From Hygrocybe punicea (Eukaryota; Basidiomycota; Agaricomycetes; Agaricales; Hygrophoraceae): DNA of 64,000 bases. Position 1 is the first letter of the stretch. The number at the start of each line of letters is the position of its first letter. Below, piece by piece: positions 34,928 through 45,687 of this stretch. Both the position numbers and the translations under genes were made by a program. The notes beneath the pieces were generated by a model. The model made no database searches, was not told the origin of the DNA, and worked only from the letters and a program-made list of their open reading frames with translations. The stretch spans positions 7,068,001 to 7,132,000 of the forward strand of contig OY744465.1 in the NCBI GenBank assembly GCA_963556145.1. The letters run 5' to 3'.

Positions 34928-35482
34928 TTGAGAGGTACTAGCGCCAATTTGTGCCCGGCTGGCTTTACCCACCGTTCAACCGCATCCGCAGGTTCCAATA
35001 GTCCGTGGATCGTGCTGGATCTCCGGACATATATACACTCGAGTAGCAAGAATGAAAAGTAGGGGGATTGGGTTTGGAACGTTGGAATACACTTCACTTT
35101 CTTACATGCTGTTGTTTGTTCTCCAATCTTTGTTGTGTGCCTTCTTCTGTGCTTTCTGTCGTCTCTGTTGTATACCCAGAGGTCAGTTTGTGGTTATCGT
35201 TCTGGGTTCAAACGTACGTCCTGTACATAGTTTGTTGGAAATGGCGACAGCATATAGTTACGTACTGAGTAATATAATAAATATATATATAGATTTCTGT
35301 TGAACAATCCATGGTGCCATTAGTTATAGGCCTAAGGTTTCGTTCTGGATGAAGCGCAGTCTGTCCGAGTCCGCCAAAGACTATATATGTTGGTTACCAA
35401 ATGAAGCATTTTTCTCCCAAGTTGACAGTTTCGGCGCTTCCGCTTCAAGTTATTAGCATAGCGGGATGCTATCAAGTCTGTC
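34928..35482. other. Intergenic; 3' region of the membrane-protein gene
   Basis: No supported coding sequence. AT-rich around 35270-35295 (ATATATATA). The last 40 bases before 35483 already resemble the HEAT-repeat exons (GATGCTATCAAGTCTG), so an upstream exon of the next gene may start here. Confidence 0.4.
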
Positions 35483-38400
35483 ATGGAACGAATTTCCAAG
35501 CTGTTGAAGGACTCTTATTCGAGTACTCGATCTTCGGGGTCAAAGCTGCTCACCAAACTCTTGAAACGTGGTGACTCTGGTGAGTAGTGAGATGCATACC
35601 TCGTTCGGTGTTTTGACTCAGTCATTCCGCGCAGATGAAGATATCAGCCGTGAAGATATCAGTGATGAAGATTTCAGCCGTGAAGTGCCGCAAATCATCG
35701 ATTGGTTGAGGGACCGTGACGCTGATTCAAGTGTTCGGTCTTCGGGGGCCACTCGACTCACGCAACTCTTGAAACATAGTAAACGATGTGAACGATGAAT
35801 ACAACATACCTTGTTGGACGTTTTACTCAGTCATTCTGCACAGATGCCATATACCGCCTATCTACATGCCGGAGTGCTATCAGATCTGCCCTGCCGCAAA
35901 TACTCGAGCTGTTGAAAGACTCTGATTCGAGTGTTCGGTCTGCGGGGGCAACGTTACTTGCCACGCTGGTGGAGCAGTGTGAGTGGTGAATCCAGTCTTG
36001 TGGTGTACTGAGTCATCCCGCACAGATATATTCGAACGAGAGATCAAATCAGCAAAGCCGCAAATTATGGAGCTATTGAGGGACTCTGATTCGAGTGTTC
36101 GGTCTTCGGGGGCAAAGCTACTTGCCACAATTGTGAAGCGGCGTGAGTGGTGAATCCATTGTCTCGTGATGTACTGAGTAATCCCGCCCAGGTATATTCC
36201 TCCAGGATATCAAACCGGCAGTGCCGCAGATTATTCAGCTGTTGACAGACTCTGATTCGAGTGTTCAGTCTTCGGGGGCAATGCTACTTGCCACACTAGT
36301 GGAGCAGCGTGAGTGGTGAATCCCTTGTCTCGTGGTGTACTGAGTCCTCCTGCCCAGATGCATTCCTCGACGATATGGAACTGGCAGTGCCCCAAATTAT
36401 TCGGCTGTTGAGAGAATCTGATTCGAATGTTCGGTCTTCGGGGGCAATGCTACTTGCCGCACTGGTGAAGCAGTGTGAGTGGTGAATCGATTGTCTCGTG
36501 GCGTACTGAGTCATCCCGCCCAGATGTATTCCTCGAAGAAATCAAACCAGCAATGCCACAAATTATTGAGCTATTGAGGGACTCTGATTCGAGTGTTCGG
36601 TCTTCGGGTGCCATGCTACTTGCCGCACTAGTGAAGCAGCGTGAGTGGTGAATCCATTGTCGCGTGGTGTACTGAGTCATCCTGCCCAGATGTATTCCTC
36701 GAAGGTATTAAACCGGCAGTGCCGCAAATTATTCGGCTGTTGACAGACTCTGATTCGAGTGTTCGGTCTTCGGGAGCAATGCTACTTGCCGCACTGGTAG
36801 AGCAGCGTGAGTGGTGAATCCATTGTCGCATGGTGTACTGAGTCATCCTGCCCAGGTGTATTCCTCGAAGATATCACACCGGCAATGCTGCAAATTATCC
36901 GGCTGTTGACAGACTCCGATTCGAGTGTTCAGTCTTCGGGGGCAATGCTACTTGCCACACTAGTGGAGCAGCGTGAGTGGTGAATCGATTGTCTCGTGGT
37001 GTACTGAGTTATCCTGCCCAGATGTATTACTCGAAGAAATCAAACCAGCAATGCCACAAATTATTGAGCTATTGAGGGACTCTGATTCCAGTGTTCGGTC
37101 TTCGGGTGCCATGCTACTTGCCGCACTAGTGAAGCAGCGTGAGTGGTGAATCCATTGTCTCGTGGTGTACTGAGTCATCCTGCCCAGATGCATTCCTCGA
37201 AGAAACCAAACCGGCAATGCCACAAATTATTGAGCTATTGAGGGACTCTGATTCGAGTGTTCGGTCTTCGGGGGCAATGCTACTTGCCGCACTGGTAGAG
37301 CAGCGTGAGTGGTGAATCTATTGTCTCGTGGTGTACTGAGTCATCCTGCCCAGGTGTTTTCCTCGAAGATATCAAACCGGCAGTCCCGCAAATTATTCGG
37401 CTGTTGACAGACTCTGATTCGAGTGTTCAGTCTTCAGGGGCAATGCTACTTGCCACACTAGTGGAGCAGTGTGAGTGGTGAATCCCTTGTCTCGTGGTGT
37501 ACCGAGTCCTCCTGCCCAGATTCATTCCTCGACGATATGGAACCGGCAGTGCCCCAAATTATTCGGCTGTTGAGAGACTCTGATTCGAATGTTCGGTCTT
37601 CGGGGGCAATGCTACTTGCCGCACTGGTGAAGCAGTGTGAGTGATGAATCGATTGTCTCGTGGTGTACCGAGTCATCCCGCCCAGGTGTATTCCTCGAAG
37701 ACATCAAACCGGCAGTGCCGCGAATTATTTGGCTGTTGGGAGTCTCTGATTCAAGTGTTCGGTCTTCGGCGGTGATGCTACTTGCCGCTCTTGTGGAGCA
37801 GCGTGAGTGGCGAATCGATTTTCTCGTTGTGTACTCATGCTGCCTAGATGTATCCCTCGAAGATATCAAACCGGCAGTGCCGCAAATTATTTGGCTGTTG
37901 AGAGACTCTGATTCAAGTGTTCGGTCTTCGGCGGTGATGCTACTTGCCGCTCTGGTGGAGCAGCGTGAGTGGCGAATCAATTGTCTCGTTGTGTACTCAG
38001 TCATCCTGCCCAGATGTCTTCCTCGAAGATATCAAACCGGCAGTGCCGCGAATTATTCAGCTGTTGACAGACTCTGATTCGAGTGTTCGGTCTTCTGCGG
38101 CAAATATTCTGGCCATACTTGCGGAACATAGTGAGTGATGAACACACATCTATGCGTGTCTTACTCAGTCATTTCACCCAGCTGCATTCCATGAAGTTAT
38201 CAAACCTGAACTGCCGCCATTTGTCAAGCTGTTGAACAAGGAATCGCCTTCTACCATTCTGTACCCAGGAACACGTCTGCCGGCCAAACTTGCGAATGAG
38301 CGTGAGCGGTGAACGCATACCGTGTTGAGTGTTTACTGATTCATTTTACACAGCTGCATTCCACGACACTATTAGACCTCTTGTCCCACAAATTCAAGAG

Positions 38401-38855
38401 CTGCGGAAGACCTCTCAGGTTCGGGGTTCATGAATTTCTCAGTGTCCCTCTCGTTGTGACATAGTGTTGACCAGGACATATTTGGAGGTCAAGAAAGCAT
38501 TCAATATGGTCAGATCAATCCTGACCTTGGGCTGTCGGAAGAGGATTCTCGGAGTCCTGACGTTCCCCCAAGCCCGCTCTCTGTGGAGATCAGGTTCATA
38601 GCTGACTGGGCCAAGGAAGTGGTTAACGAGGCAGATGACATTCCTCCGAGTCCATTATCTGTGGAAATCGAATTCATTGCAGATGAATACAAGGAGGCGC
38701 TCAGCCCAAGGCTGGAAGTACCACCCAGTCCGCTTGTCTTGGAGATCCAATTCATCCCCGACCAGAACAAGGAATGTGTCCAACCCGAAGGGGATACTTC
38801 ACCCGGTCCACCGTTGGAGATTGAGTTCGAGTCGTTGCAGGGGGAGGTTTATTGA
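35483..38855 (+). CDS. HEAT/ARM-repeat protein built from about 18 tandem one-repeat exons
   Basis: Large gene in which nearly every exon encodes one helical repeat. The typical exon is 117 bp (39 residues, phase 1 at both ends): VFLEDIKPAVPQIIELL, RDSDSSVRSSGAMLLAALVEQ; introns are about 49 bp (GTGAGTGGTGAATC...TGCCCAG). Exons start at about 35634, 35845, 36027, 36192, 36358, 36524, 36690, 36856, 37022, 37188, 37354, 37520, 37686, 37849, 38013, 38182 and 38355, and all keep the same phase. The LLxDxDxxVRxxxAxxLAxL signature is that of HEAT repeats (protein-protein scaffold). The C-terminal exon (about 38475-38855) has no HEAT repeat but its own internal repeat (PPSPLSVEI.FIAD). The ATG at 35483 is the first in frame; an earlier exon cannot be excluded. 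No nonsense codon was found, so the array appears translatable. Confidence 0.75.
36027..38129 (+). repeat. Tandem exon+intron array, 165-166 bp period, 13 units
   Basis: Successive intron donors (GTGAGTGG) fall at about 36143, 36309, 36475, 36641, 36807, 36973, 37139, 37305, 37471, 37637 and 37803, a spacing of 165-166 bp. Intron sequence is as conserved as exon sequence between neighbours, so whole exon+intron units were duplicated, recently and repeatedly, by unequal exchange. Units before 36027 and after 38129 are more diverged. Confidence 0.9.
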
Positions 38856-39232
38856 ATTTGCCTTGTTTACATGTAAGTTCCTTAACAGTGTCTGGAATGT
38901 AGGTTAATGCGGTGATGAACTGATGTTATTGTACTACTAGTAGGAGCCATTGAATCCGTCTTTTTCTATTCCTTGTGTACCGCAATCTGGACGCGATGGT
39001 GATCTCGAGATGAAAACCAGCCTCCTTTACAAAAGAATCGTGTAATATACATGTAATATACAGTTTGACAACCGACTGTTGGGAATCATAGTTTGAAAAC
39101 AGATTGGACAGATTTCGTACACTTTCATATATTCTGCAAATAATCGTGGTCATACCATTTTCTCAGCACGTATGTCACTTGTCATGGCCCTGGAACAGAA
39201 TTGTCGGCGGCGCACAGGCAGTTGGAAATATG

Positions 39233-40161
39233 TCAACTACTCACAGGCGGATGTGCCTTCTTTACTGCAGCAACAATGCCCACCTTCTTTTCATCGATGT
39301 GTTTCTGCACCTCCGCCTCTTTGTAGCGACCTCGGATACCAAATTCAAGTCGTTGACTGGGCACACCAATGGCGTGCCTCCATGCGTTCGTCAGGCGATC
39401 GAGAAGTGTTACTTGGCAGTTGCTGTGGAACCGAAGGCGAAACGGGAACGCTTCATCGTTGGCATGATTAGAAGAGAATTCTGCGAGGAGAAATATTTGC
39501 TTCGGATAATAGATGCGAAGCGGGTTGCAGAATTCCCAATGCGGCTTTGCTCCGCTATAACCAGTGATGCCGCTGTAGCCGGTTAGAGTGATGTGATGAT
39601 GAGCTTCTTCCGCTGTTCGCATGGTGTTGCCAATATTTGAGCATTCGAAACTGGCAGGAGCAGTTGATAGTTTGAGATTTGGTGTTCGGGACTTGGTCAC
39701 CTCCTTCGCGAATACACCCAGACATGCAATTTCGTCGCCGTCCGGAGTGAGGGCCTCGACGTGCAACTCGAGAGAACTCTGGCCAAGGCAAACAGGCGGG
39801 TTACCCTCGAATGGAAGTCGTGCATATCCTAATGAATATCGAGAGAGAGCCCTCAGCGCCTGAGCACGTCTTGGATTCACATAGTACCATTAAATGACTT
39901 ACCGATAACCTTTCCGTCTGGGAGCACGAAATTAGCCTCGAGAAGGACTACGACGCCTGCTTTCCCATACTGGTTACGGCGATAAGATACGCCTCGAATT
40001 GCAATTCTGAGGCGTAGTTTCTCGATATCGGAGTCGGGGATGGCTGTGCGATCTATGGTAGGGGCTGCGATTCGGCGTGCATCAGCCTCAAGTCAGCAGG
40101 GATATTGTTGCATGGTCATTATTTATAAAATCTCACCCGCTTCTTCGTTGACGAAGCTCAT
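39233..40161 (-). CDS. Hypothetical protein, 260 aa
   Basis: Three exons on the minus strand: 40161-40137, 40064-39903 and 39828-39233, joining to exactly 261 codons including stop. The introns are GTGAGA...CGCAG and GTAAGTC...TTAG. The protein has mixed alpha/beta character and an imperfect internal repeat (TGYSGITGYSG). The middle exon is basic (KLRLRIAIRGVSYRRNQYG) and reads like beta strands, as in a ligand-binding sandwich, but no named domain was recognised. The short first exon (MSFVNEEA) was accepted because it alone gives an in-frame start. Confidence 0.6.
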
Positions 40162-41438
40162 TCTTCGCGAAGGGCGTGGTACCACGGGGAGAACCCGAGC
40201 GGAGTACGAAAAACATACGATCTACTCAAATACCCAAAACCTTTCCCCAGAGTGCTTGGAAATCGTTCGTGCCTTCTCGTCAAGCACTTCACAATTGTAA
40301 TGACCGAAAGCTTGGCTATCCGAAGTTACCCTCCGGGAATGGAAGAATGATTCCTTCGTGCCGACGATCTCTCATTTACAATCGATCGATCAACACGGAC
40401 GGTGCGATCCTTCTGGCCAGTGATCGTACGTCGACGGCGGGAGGCTCTAGATGGCGCAACTTGAACATGATCACACTTGAACGGGATGATCGATGATAGA
40501 TGACGTCACATATGGCTTGCACGACATCCTCTCAAGATAGACATCGGGGGAAGGTGTGCCGCACACTTTCAGAAGCAATCCCAATATTACATCGTGTCGC
40601 GGTTACTCATCATGCATCATGCATCATGATTGCACGGCTCCGAAAACAAAACAACTATAGCTCATAGCCGTGGTGGACATAGTTCATCAAGGTGTTGGGC
40701 CATGATCATCATTCCCACAGGAGTATGAGAAATCCCAGTCCTGGGCTGTGGGGGTTTCGACGACGCCGTGCAACCTCTCAGAGAGACGATACACCTGCCG
40801 TTAACGTTATGACGGGGCATCAACTCAGCGCCAACGATTTGTGGGCTGCTTGACTCAGCTACGTACCGCACCGACTTCACCGCATCGACATGTATATCCG
40901 CCACTCTGTCTGACTCGTCTGACTCGTTCCGGACCGGAGTTCAACCAGGAATTCGATCCACTGGGATGAACGATGTCAACTTTTGAGGGAGTCTTTGGGG
41001 CAGTGGTTTGATCCTGATTCCCGACTATTTGTCGATAGATCCAGGCTGGGATGGATCTGGCAGTGACAAGGACTTCTCGCCCGGTGAGTTCGACCCATAG
41101 AATCATGCTATAGACATGATATGCGGGGCCAAACTCTGACTTTGGCCAGTTGAGTTGATTCAGTTAGTATTTCTCCGACTTTCTGTAGGCTTAACACAAC
41201 GATTCAATGATGCTGTTTTTCTTGAATCACGCAAATTTGTGCTGAGAACCTGGGCGCAACATAAGACTTGGACTGGGCAGCCGTGAGGAAGGGTTAGCGT
41301 CATAAAGCGCAATGTCTGATACATCGTTGAGGGACCCTTGGAAAAGGTGTTGTATACCGACAGCTAGACGACTAAATATTATTTAATACATAATGACCTT
41401 GGTTGACGAGACTGTTCCACACACGACCCTAGCATCCT
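40162..41438. other. Intergenic, about 1.3 kb, no supported gene
   Basis: Open frames at 40662-41106 (minus) and 40176-40496 (plus) lack motifs and splice logic. A short CATCATG/ATGCATC repeat lies at about 40606-40630. Bidirectional upstream sequence of the 260-aa gene is expected just after 40161. Confidence 0.45.
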
Positions 41439-42551
41439 CTACATAACGCGAATCAGCTCATCCACACCATTCCCCTTTCCAACCGCCGCCGCCGCCGTAC
41501 CAGTTTCCGCACCCGTGCTGCCACCCCCAACGATCAAGCCCGCCACCACCACCAGCGCAGTAGCAGCCCATACCCCCCACTGCCCAACCACATATACCTC
41601 CTCGCCACCTGGAAACTCCTGGCCCATCACCCACCGCTCGTTCACTACCACAGTCGCCACGAACAACGCAGCACACGCAGCCGCCCCCACCGCACGCACC
41701 CGCACATACCATTCACGCCGCCCCTTGCTGCGCTGCTGCTGTACCGGCTCCGGCTCCATGAAAGCAGATCCTAACCCGGAACCGGCACCGTACCGCGGGG
41801 CGATGAAGAAGACCGGTCCAGGTCGAGTGAAGCGCGCGTCAAACATGCACACGGGGAGCGTGACGAGTGCGATGGCGCATAGAACGGCAATACCGACGTC
41901 CCAGGCTACGCCGAACCGCCTGCCGAATACCACTGAACGCAGGACAGGTGCGAGCTCCATAGGCGGGCGGAGGGGGTTGCGCGGCGTTTGTATGTTGTTG
42001 TTACTACATGTTGTCGTTGAAGTCGAACACGGCTGGTCAGGGCAGGCTGCCACGTTGGGGTACGTCCGTGTGAGCGTGGCGAATGCACACGCGGCGCCGA
42101 AGGAAACGAAGACGCCCCAGAGGCGCAGAAGCAGCCGGGCCGGGGAGAATCGTAATGCGGGTGTCCATGCGAGCATGGGAGTGAGAACGAGGGCCGCGGG
42201 GGCGAGGATGCACCACGCACCTGCTGCGTCGAGGTCGAGGGTGGCGGGTAGTACGCTGAGGTGGTTATTATGCCAGAAGGCGATGGAGAGGAGGGCGAGG
42301 GCGTGTATGGCTGCGACGCCTGCGACGGACATTGCTGCTGCAAATGCGCCGCCTGCGAGCCATGACCCTGGGCGCGCACACGCGGCGAAGAGGAGGACGA
42401 GGTAGAAGTTGAGGCGCTGGAGGAGGGCATAGTGGCCGCTTAAGGGGAAGAGACAGAGAACGGCGGTGGAGGTAGAAGGGGTGATGGTGATGGAGACTGA
42501 GAGAGTGGGGAGGGCGAGGAGGAAGGCGATGAGTGGTAGTGGTAGATACAT
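41439..42551 (-). CDS. Multi-pass membrane protein, 370 aa
   Basis: Single uninterrupted frame, start ATG at 42551, stop at 41439. The N-terminus is a hydrophobic signal or first membrane segment (PLPLIAFLLALPTLSVS). Further hydrophobic segments follow around residues 46-60, 66-90, 108-128, 140-160, 215-236, 290-308 and 327-347, giving a seven- or eight-span protein. A Thr/Cys/Asn-rich loop near residues 170-190 (CPDQPCSTSTTTC) is probably luminal or extracellular. Small residues (Ala, Gly, Val) are very frequent and the gene is GC-rich. No transporter or receptor motif was recognised. Long open frames on the opposite strand follow from the GC bias. Confidence 0.75.
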   Translation of the reverse strand: MYLPLPLIAFLLALPTLSVSITITPSTSTAVLCLFPLSGHYALLQRLNFYLVLLFAACARPGSWLAGGAFAAAMSVAGVAAIHALALLSIAFWHNNHLSVLPATLDLDAAGAWCILAPAALVLTPMLAWTPALRFSPARLLLRLWGVFVSFGAACAFATLTRTYPNVAACPDQPCSTSTTTCSNNNIQTPRNPLRPPMELAPVLRSVVFGRRFGVAWDVGIAVLCAIALVTLPVCMFDARFTRPGPVFFIAPRYGAGSGLGSAFMEPEPVQQQRSKGRREWYVRVRAVGAAACAALFVATVVVNERWVMGQEFPGGEEVYVVGQWGVWAATALVVVAGLIVGGGSTGAETGTAAAAVGKGNGVDELIRVM

Positions 42552-43075
42552 TTTGCTCTGCGACCCCGACTTTGCCTGGTCATGTATGTGGTAGTACTTA
42601 TAGGGTTTTTATGTCACGAAATTTTTGTGCCTGGAATCCCTGGATGAAGAGACTGCGGACTGCGGTGCACAGGCACTGCAACAGCGAAGTAGTAGACAGG
42701 GTTGGGATATCCAGAAACTTGAACGGCGTCAGTATACATAGTCGAAAGGATGAGCCCGAGTCTCAACTCTCAGATTCTCAGGGAGAGACCATCAACATTC
42801 ACGAGGCGGGCGAAGATCGCGTGGTGGCGGTGAGGCAACTATAAAAACACATTCCCGCTGCTTACTACACACTGTATGTAACAAAAGAATCAATTCTACG
42901 TCGCCAGTCTCATTTTTTTACAGGAGCCGCCATTGGGGGTTTGCACTGACGCGTAGTATAACAACAGGTCCTGGGATCAACAGTCGTCGCATCAGGTTTG
43001 CTTTTGGCAAAAAGATACGACTGACATCAGTTTTTGTTTTCTTTTGGGGGAGGGAAATCATGGCCCAAGAAACAG
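42552..43075. other. Intergenic
   Basis: No motif-bearing gene. A pyrimidine-rich tract at 43027-43045 (TTTTTGTTTTCTTTTGG) lies downstream of the F-box-like gene. Confidence 0.4.
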
Positions 43076-44797
43076 CTAGCCTGTGATCCCCACCTCTTGA
43101 ATTTGCAGTGGAGATCGCCAACTTTCCTCGAATGCTCCGGAGGCATCGCGATCGAGGAACACCGCATCAATCTCTCCCGACAAATGACGCCCGAGTCGCA
43201 GGACGATATTCCCCTTACTACCGACGGCACAGAAATCAGCCCTGCGGAGCACTGAAGGCCCACCCCTGTATTCGTCGTCGTCGTCGTCGTCGCCATCGTC
43301 GTGGTCTCGCTCATCAATACCTCCGTCATTGCCGTCACCGTCTAGACTCTCCTTCTGGACGTCGGGATTGGGCGCACATGGTGAGATTAATCTATACTCG
43401 GCGGGTCCCAATTCTGTACACTTGCTTTCCGCTGGACGATTCCGGTGAGAACGAAGGGACACGGAAATATGGGGGTACCTCAAAGTCCGGGCTGCGGCAG
43501 CCTTGCTTGCAGGTGAAAGCAATCCACAAGTGAGGATGTCGGTGGGAGAATACATGTATTGAATAATGTTTTCCCAAACATCCTGTGGAATCGTAGAAAT
43601 CATGTTGGCGGGATTTATAGAACCAGTCATTGTCACGAAGTTGTCGTCCCCTTGGATGTTTCTCAAAAGACGAGAGAATGCTTCCGGCTTCGACTCGAGA
43701 TAAATGCCAAGTCGTGCGATGGCAGTGATACCAGGTGTTGCAGGAGAAAACGCATGCCGGGAGGGGAGAAACTGTAATGCCGGCGAATGTTTGCACTTGT
43801 ATCCTCCATCCTTGGCCTCGATTTTGACGATAACGCAGTGGAAGATCGAAAAAGCAACACCATAAAAAACGGTTATCTTTGATTTCGTTGTGGTCTCGGT
43901 CTCCTTGTCCTGGCCGGCCTTTTTCTTCACTTCACAAACAAGCTCTCCCACTGCCGCTTGCAAATTTGCCTCGTCATCAAGGTGCGTTGTTATTCGGAGA
44001 CAAAGGTCTTCCTGCACCCACACAAAGCTAGAGAGGGCCTCGATTTCGACTGGTGGTTCTTTGTTAGGAAAAATCGATGGGTAGAACGCCAGAGCTAAGA
44101 AAGAGTACGAAAGCCTAAGGCCCTTTGCCGGGATGAGATCTCGGGATGGGATATTTTCGAGTTTGCGAATGAAATCACCAACGAAATCGTTCGTCATGTA
44201 ATGACCGACCAACAATTGTAATAGTGATATACGGCATTGTTCGACATTGGTCAGATCTGCTGGGAGAAAGAGGAGGTCTTGGATCATCAATGGGCTGTCG
44301 GTTGCCTTGTGATCTTGGTAGACCACCAAGAGGCCATCGTCAGGTGGAGAGGGCGGTGCTGCCCAGTTGTACCTGTATTGTTTCGGGGTGTTGACAGAAT
44401 AGGAACGTTGGCCGTAGTGGTCGAATCCTATTCCTTTAAGAAACAATTCCTCCGAAGGCATGTGATCAAGGCGGAACATGGGGAAAGTGTCGACGTGGAA
44501 AACAAGGTTGTCCAAGTCGATCTCATAAACCCACTCGATAAAAAGATCATTGTGAGGCTGCGTAGCAGAGATTTCAAAGTCGAAGTTGTCGGAGTCGTCA
44601 TCGGTTGACTCGAATAGGCCGTCGAGCTCTTCCTTCATCGATATTAACCAGCTTTGGAACTCCTCTGGCGTTGCGTTCTCATTCGGGACCTCCCGGAGGA
44701 CTTGTAGACCGTATCCCGAAGGGTATGAGTCCCAGTGGTTATACCATCTGAAATAGCGGCCTCGGTGACGATACACCTTGTATCCTCGAGTACCCAT
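43076..44797 (-). CDS. F-box-like protein of an Agaricomycete family, 573 aa
   Basis: Single long exon, start ATG at 44797 (MGTRGYKVYRHRGRYFRWY), stop at 43076. The first 60 residues match, from memory, the opening of a widespread mushroom family of unknown function (basic start, then YPSGYGLQVLREVP and an acidic segment). The middle is a mixed domain of about 330 residues with FLALAFYPSIFPN and a basic linker. Near residues 405-450 an F-box-like stretch appears (STIPQDVWENIIQYMYSP, then CGLLSPASKAAAARTLRYPHI). The tail has an Asp run (DDGDDDDDDEY). An SCF substrate adaptor is possible, but the N-terminal placement usual for F-boxes is absent, so this is tentative. Confidence 0.7.
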   Translation of the reverse strand: MGTRGYKVYRHRGRYFRWYNHWDSYPSGYGLQVLREVPNENATPEEFQSWLISMKEELDGLFESTDDDSDNFDFEISATQPHNDLFIEWVYEIDLDNLVFHVDTFPMFRLDHMPSEELFLKGIGFDHYGQRSYSVNTPKQYRYNWAAPPSPPDDGLLVVYQDHKATDSPLMIQDLLFLPADLTNVEQCRISLLQLLVGHYMTNDFVGDFIRKLENIPSRDLIPAKGLRLSYSFLALAFYPSIFPNKEPPVEIEALSSFVWVQEDLCLRITTHLDDEANLQAAVGELVCEVKKKAGQDKETETTTKSKITVFYGVAFSIFHCVIVKIEAKDGGYKCKHSPALQFLPSRHAFSPATPGITAIARLGIYLESKPEAFSRLLRNIQGDDNFVTMTGSINPANMISTIPQDVWENIIQYMYSPTDILTCGLLSPASKAAAARTLRYPHISVSLRSHRNRPAESKCTELGPAEYRLISPCAPNPDVQKESLDGDGNDGGIDERDHDDGDDDDDDEYRGGPSVLRRADFCAVGSKGNIVLRLGRHLSGEIDAVFLDRDASGAFEESWRSPLQIQEVGITG

Positions 44798-45687
44798 TAA
44801 AGGCTATGTTGGAACTTTAACTATTACACATTGTGGGGTGATGTGTCGTCAAGAGTAACATCAATGTACCACAAAACTTACCTTGCTCGTTGGTGGTTCA
44901 GTTACTGTACCGAGACCCTATACACAAACAAACATCCACGTGACCGTAATTTACTACTGCAGCCTGCATCAGGAAATCGTTGTGGGAATGAGATAGCTAT
45001 ATAAGGTGGTATCTGATATGAAATCTACAACATATATATAATTATGATAGACATCCAGCCAAAGCTATATATTTCATGGTTATGAAGATGAAATCACAGC
45101 ATTTTAATCAGCCTGGAATCTCATGTGGAAGGCTTATCAGTATGCCCCCTGAAGATCATAATGATAAATGTAGGCCAACATATATATTTCATGGTTATGA
45201 AGATGAAATCACAGCATTTTAATCAGCCTGGAATCTCATGTGGAAGGCTTATCAGTATGCCCCCTGAAGATCATAATGATAAATTTAGGCCAACATATAT
45301 ATTTCATGGTTATAAAGATGAAATTATCACATATTAATCAGCCTGACATTCCTGTATATTTCTCAGTCTGCTCTTTCTATCATGACAGTAACTAAGTCAT
45401 TTAGATATTCGCAGCTCATGGTTGGGGTTATGGACAATATAACAACTTTCTGCTATTTCATGGTAATGTACAACAGGTGGATGAATTTATGGCGGACTTG
45501 TCTTAATTTACAAGGCCTTATCAAACAACATCATCTGGTCAATGGATGGCTCCGACAATATTTAACAACAAACTGCTGATACTGAATCAACAACTAGTTA
45601 CTAGTTGACAAGCTCAGACTTATTAGCACACAAGGAATCACTTGGGACACAAAATGAACATTTCTTCGATTTGAATTACTGACAATA
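44798..45687. other. Intergenic with 114-bp tandem repeat
   Basis: No supported gene. It contains the direct repeats at 45066-45340 and a short perfect palindrome, CAACTAGTTACTAGTTG, at 45591-45607. The first 100 bp should include the promoter of the minus-strand gene starting at 44797. Confidence 0.45.
45066..45340. repeat. Tandem repeat, about 115-bp unit, 2.4 copies
   Basis: ATTTCATGGTTATGAAGATG begins at 45071 and 45185, and a variant (ATAAAG) at 45301, spacing 114 and 116 bp. The first two units are nearly identical; the third is partial and diverges after about 35 bp. Because the unit contains ATG...TATG words, open frames in it are not meaningful. Confidence 0.85.

Noticed and set aside
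35880..38004. Minus-strand frames reading through the HEAT array (SSIAPEDRTLES...)
   Set aside because: Antisense shadow of the repeated exons; the plus-strand reading has splice sites and the HEAT signature.
36027..38129. CRISPR-like regular repeat spacing
   Set aside because: Unit is 165 bp, in a eukaryote, and the units are exons with splice sites coding HEAT repeats.
39104..39586. 160-aa plus-strand frame
   Set aside because: Lies opposite the 260-aa minus-strand gene, whose three exons join exactly in frame.
40662..41106. Two minus-strand frames of about 80 aa
   Set aside because: No motif, no shared splice sites; treated as intergenic.
41515..42405. 296-aa plus-strand frame opposite the membrane-protein gene
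   Set aside because: GC-biased antisense; the minus-strand frame has coherent membrane segments and a start, this one is compositionally random.
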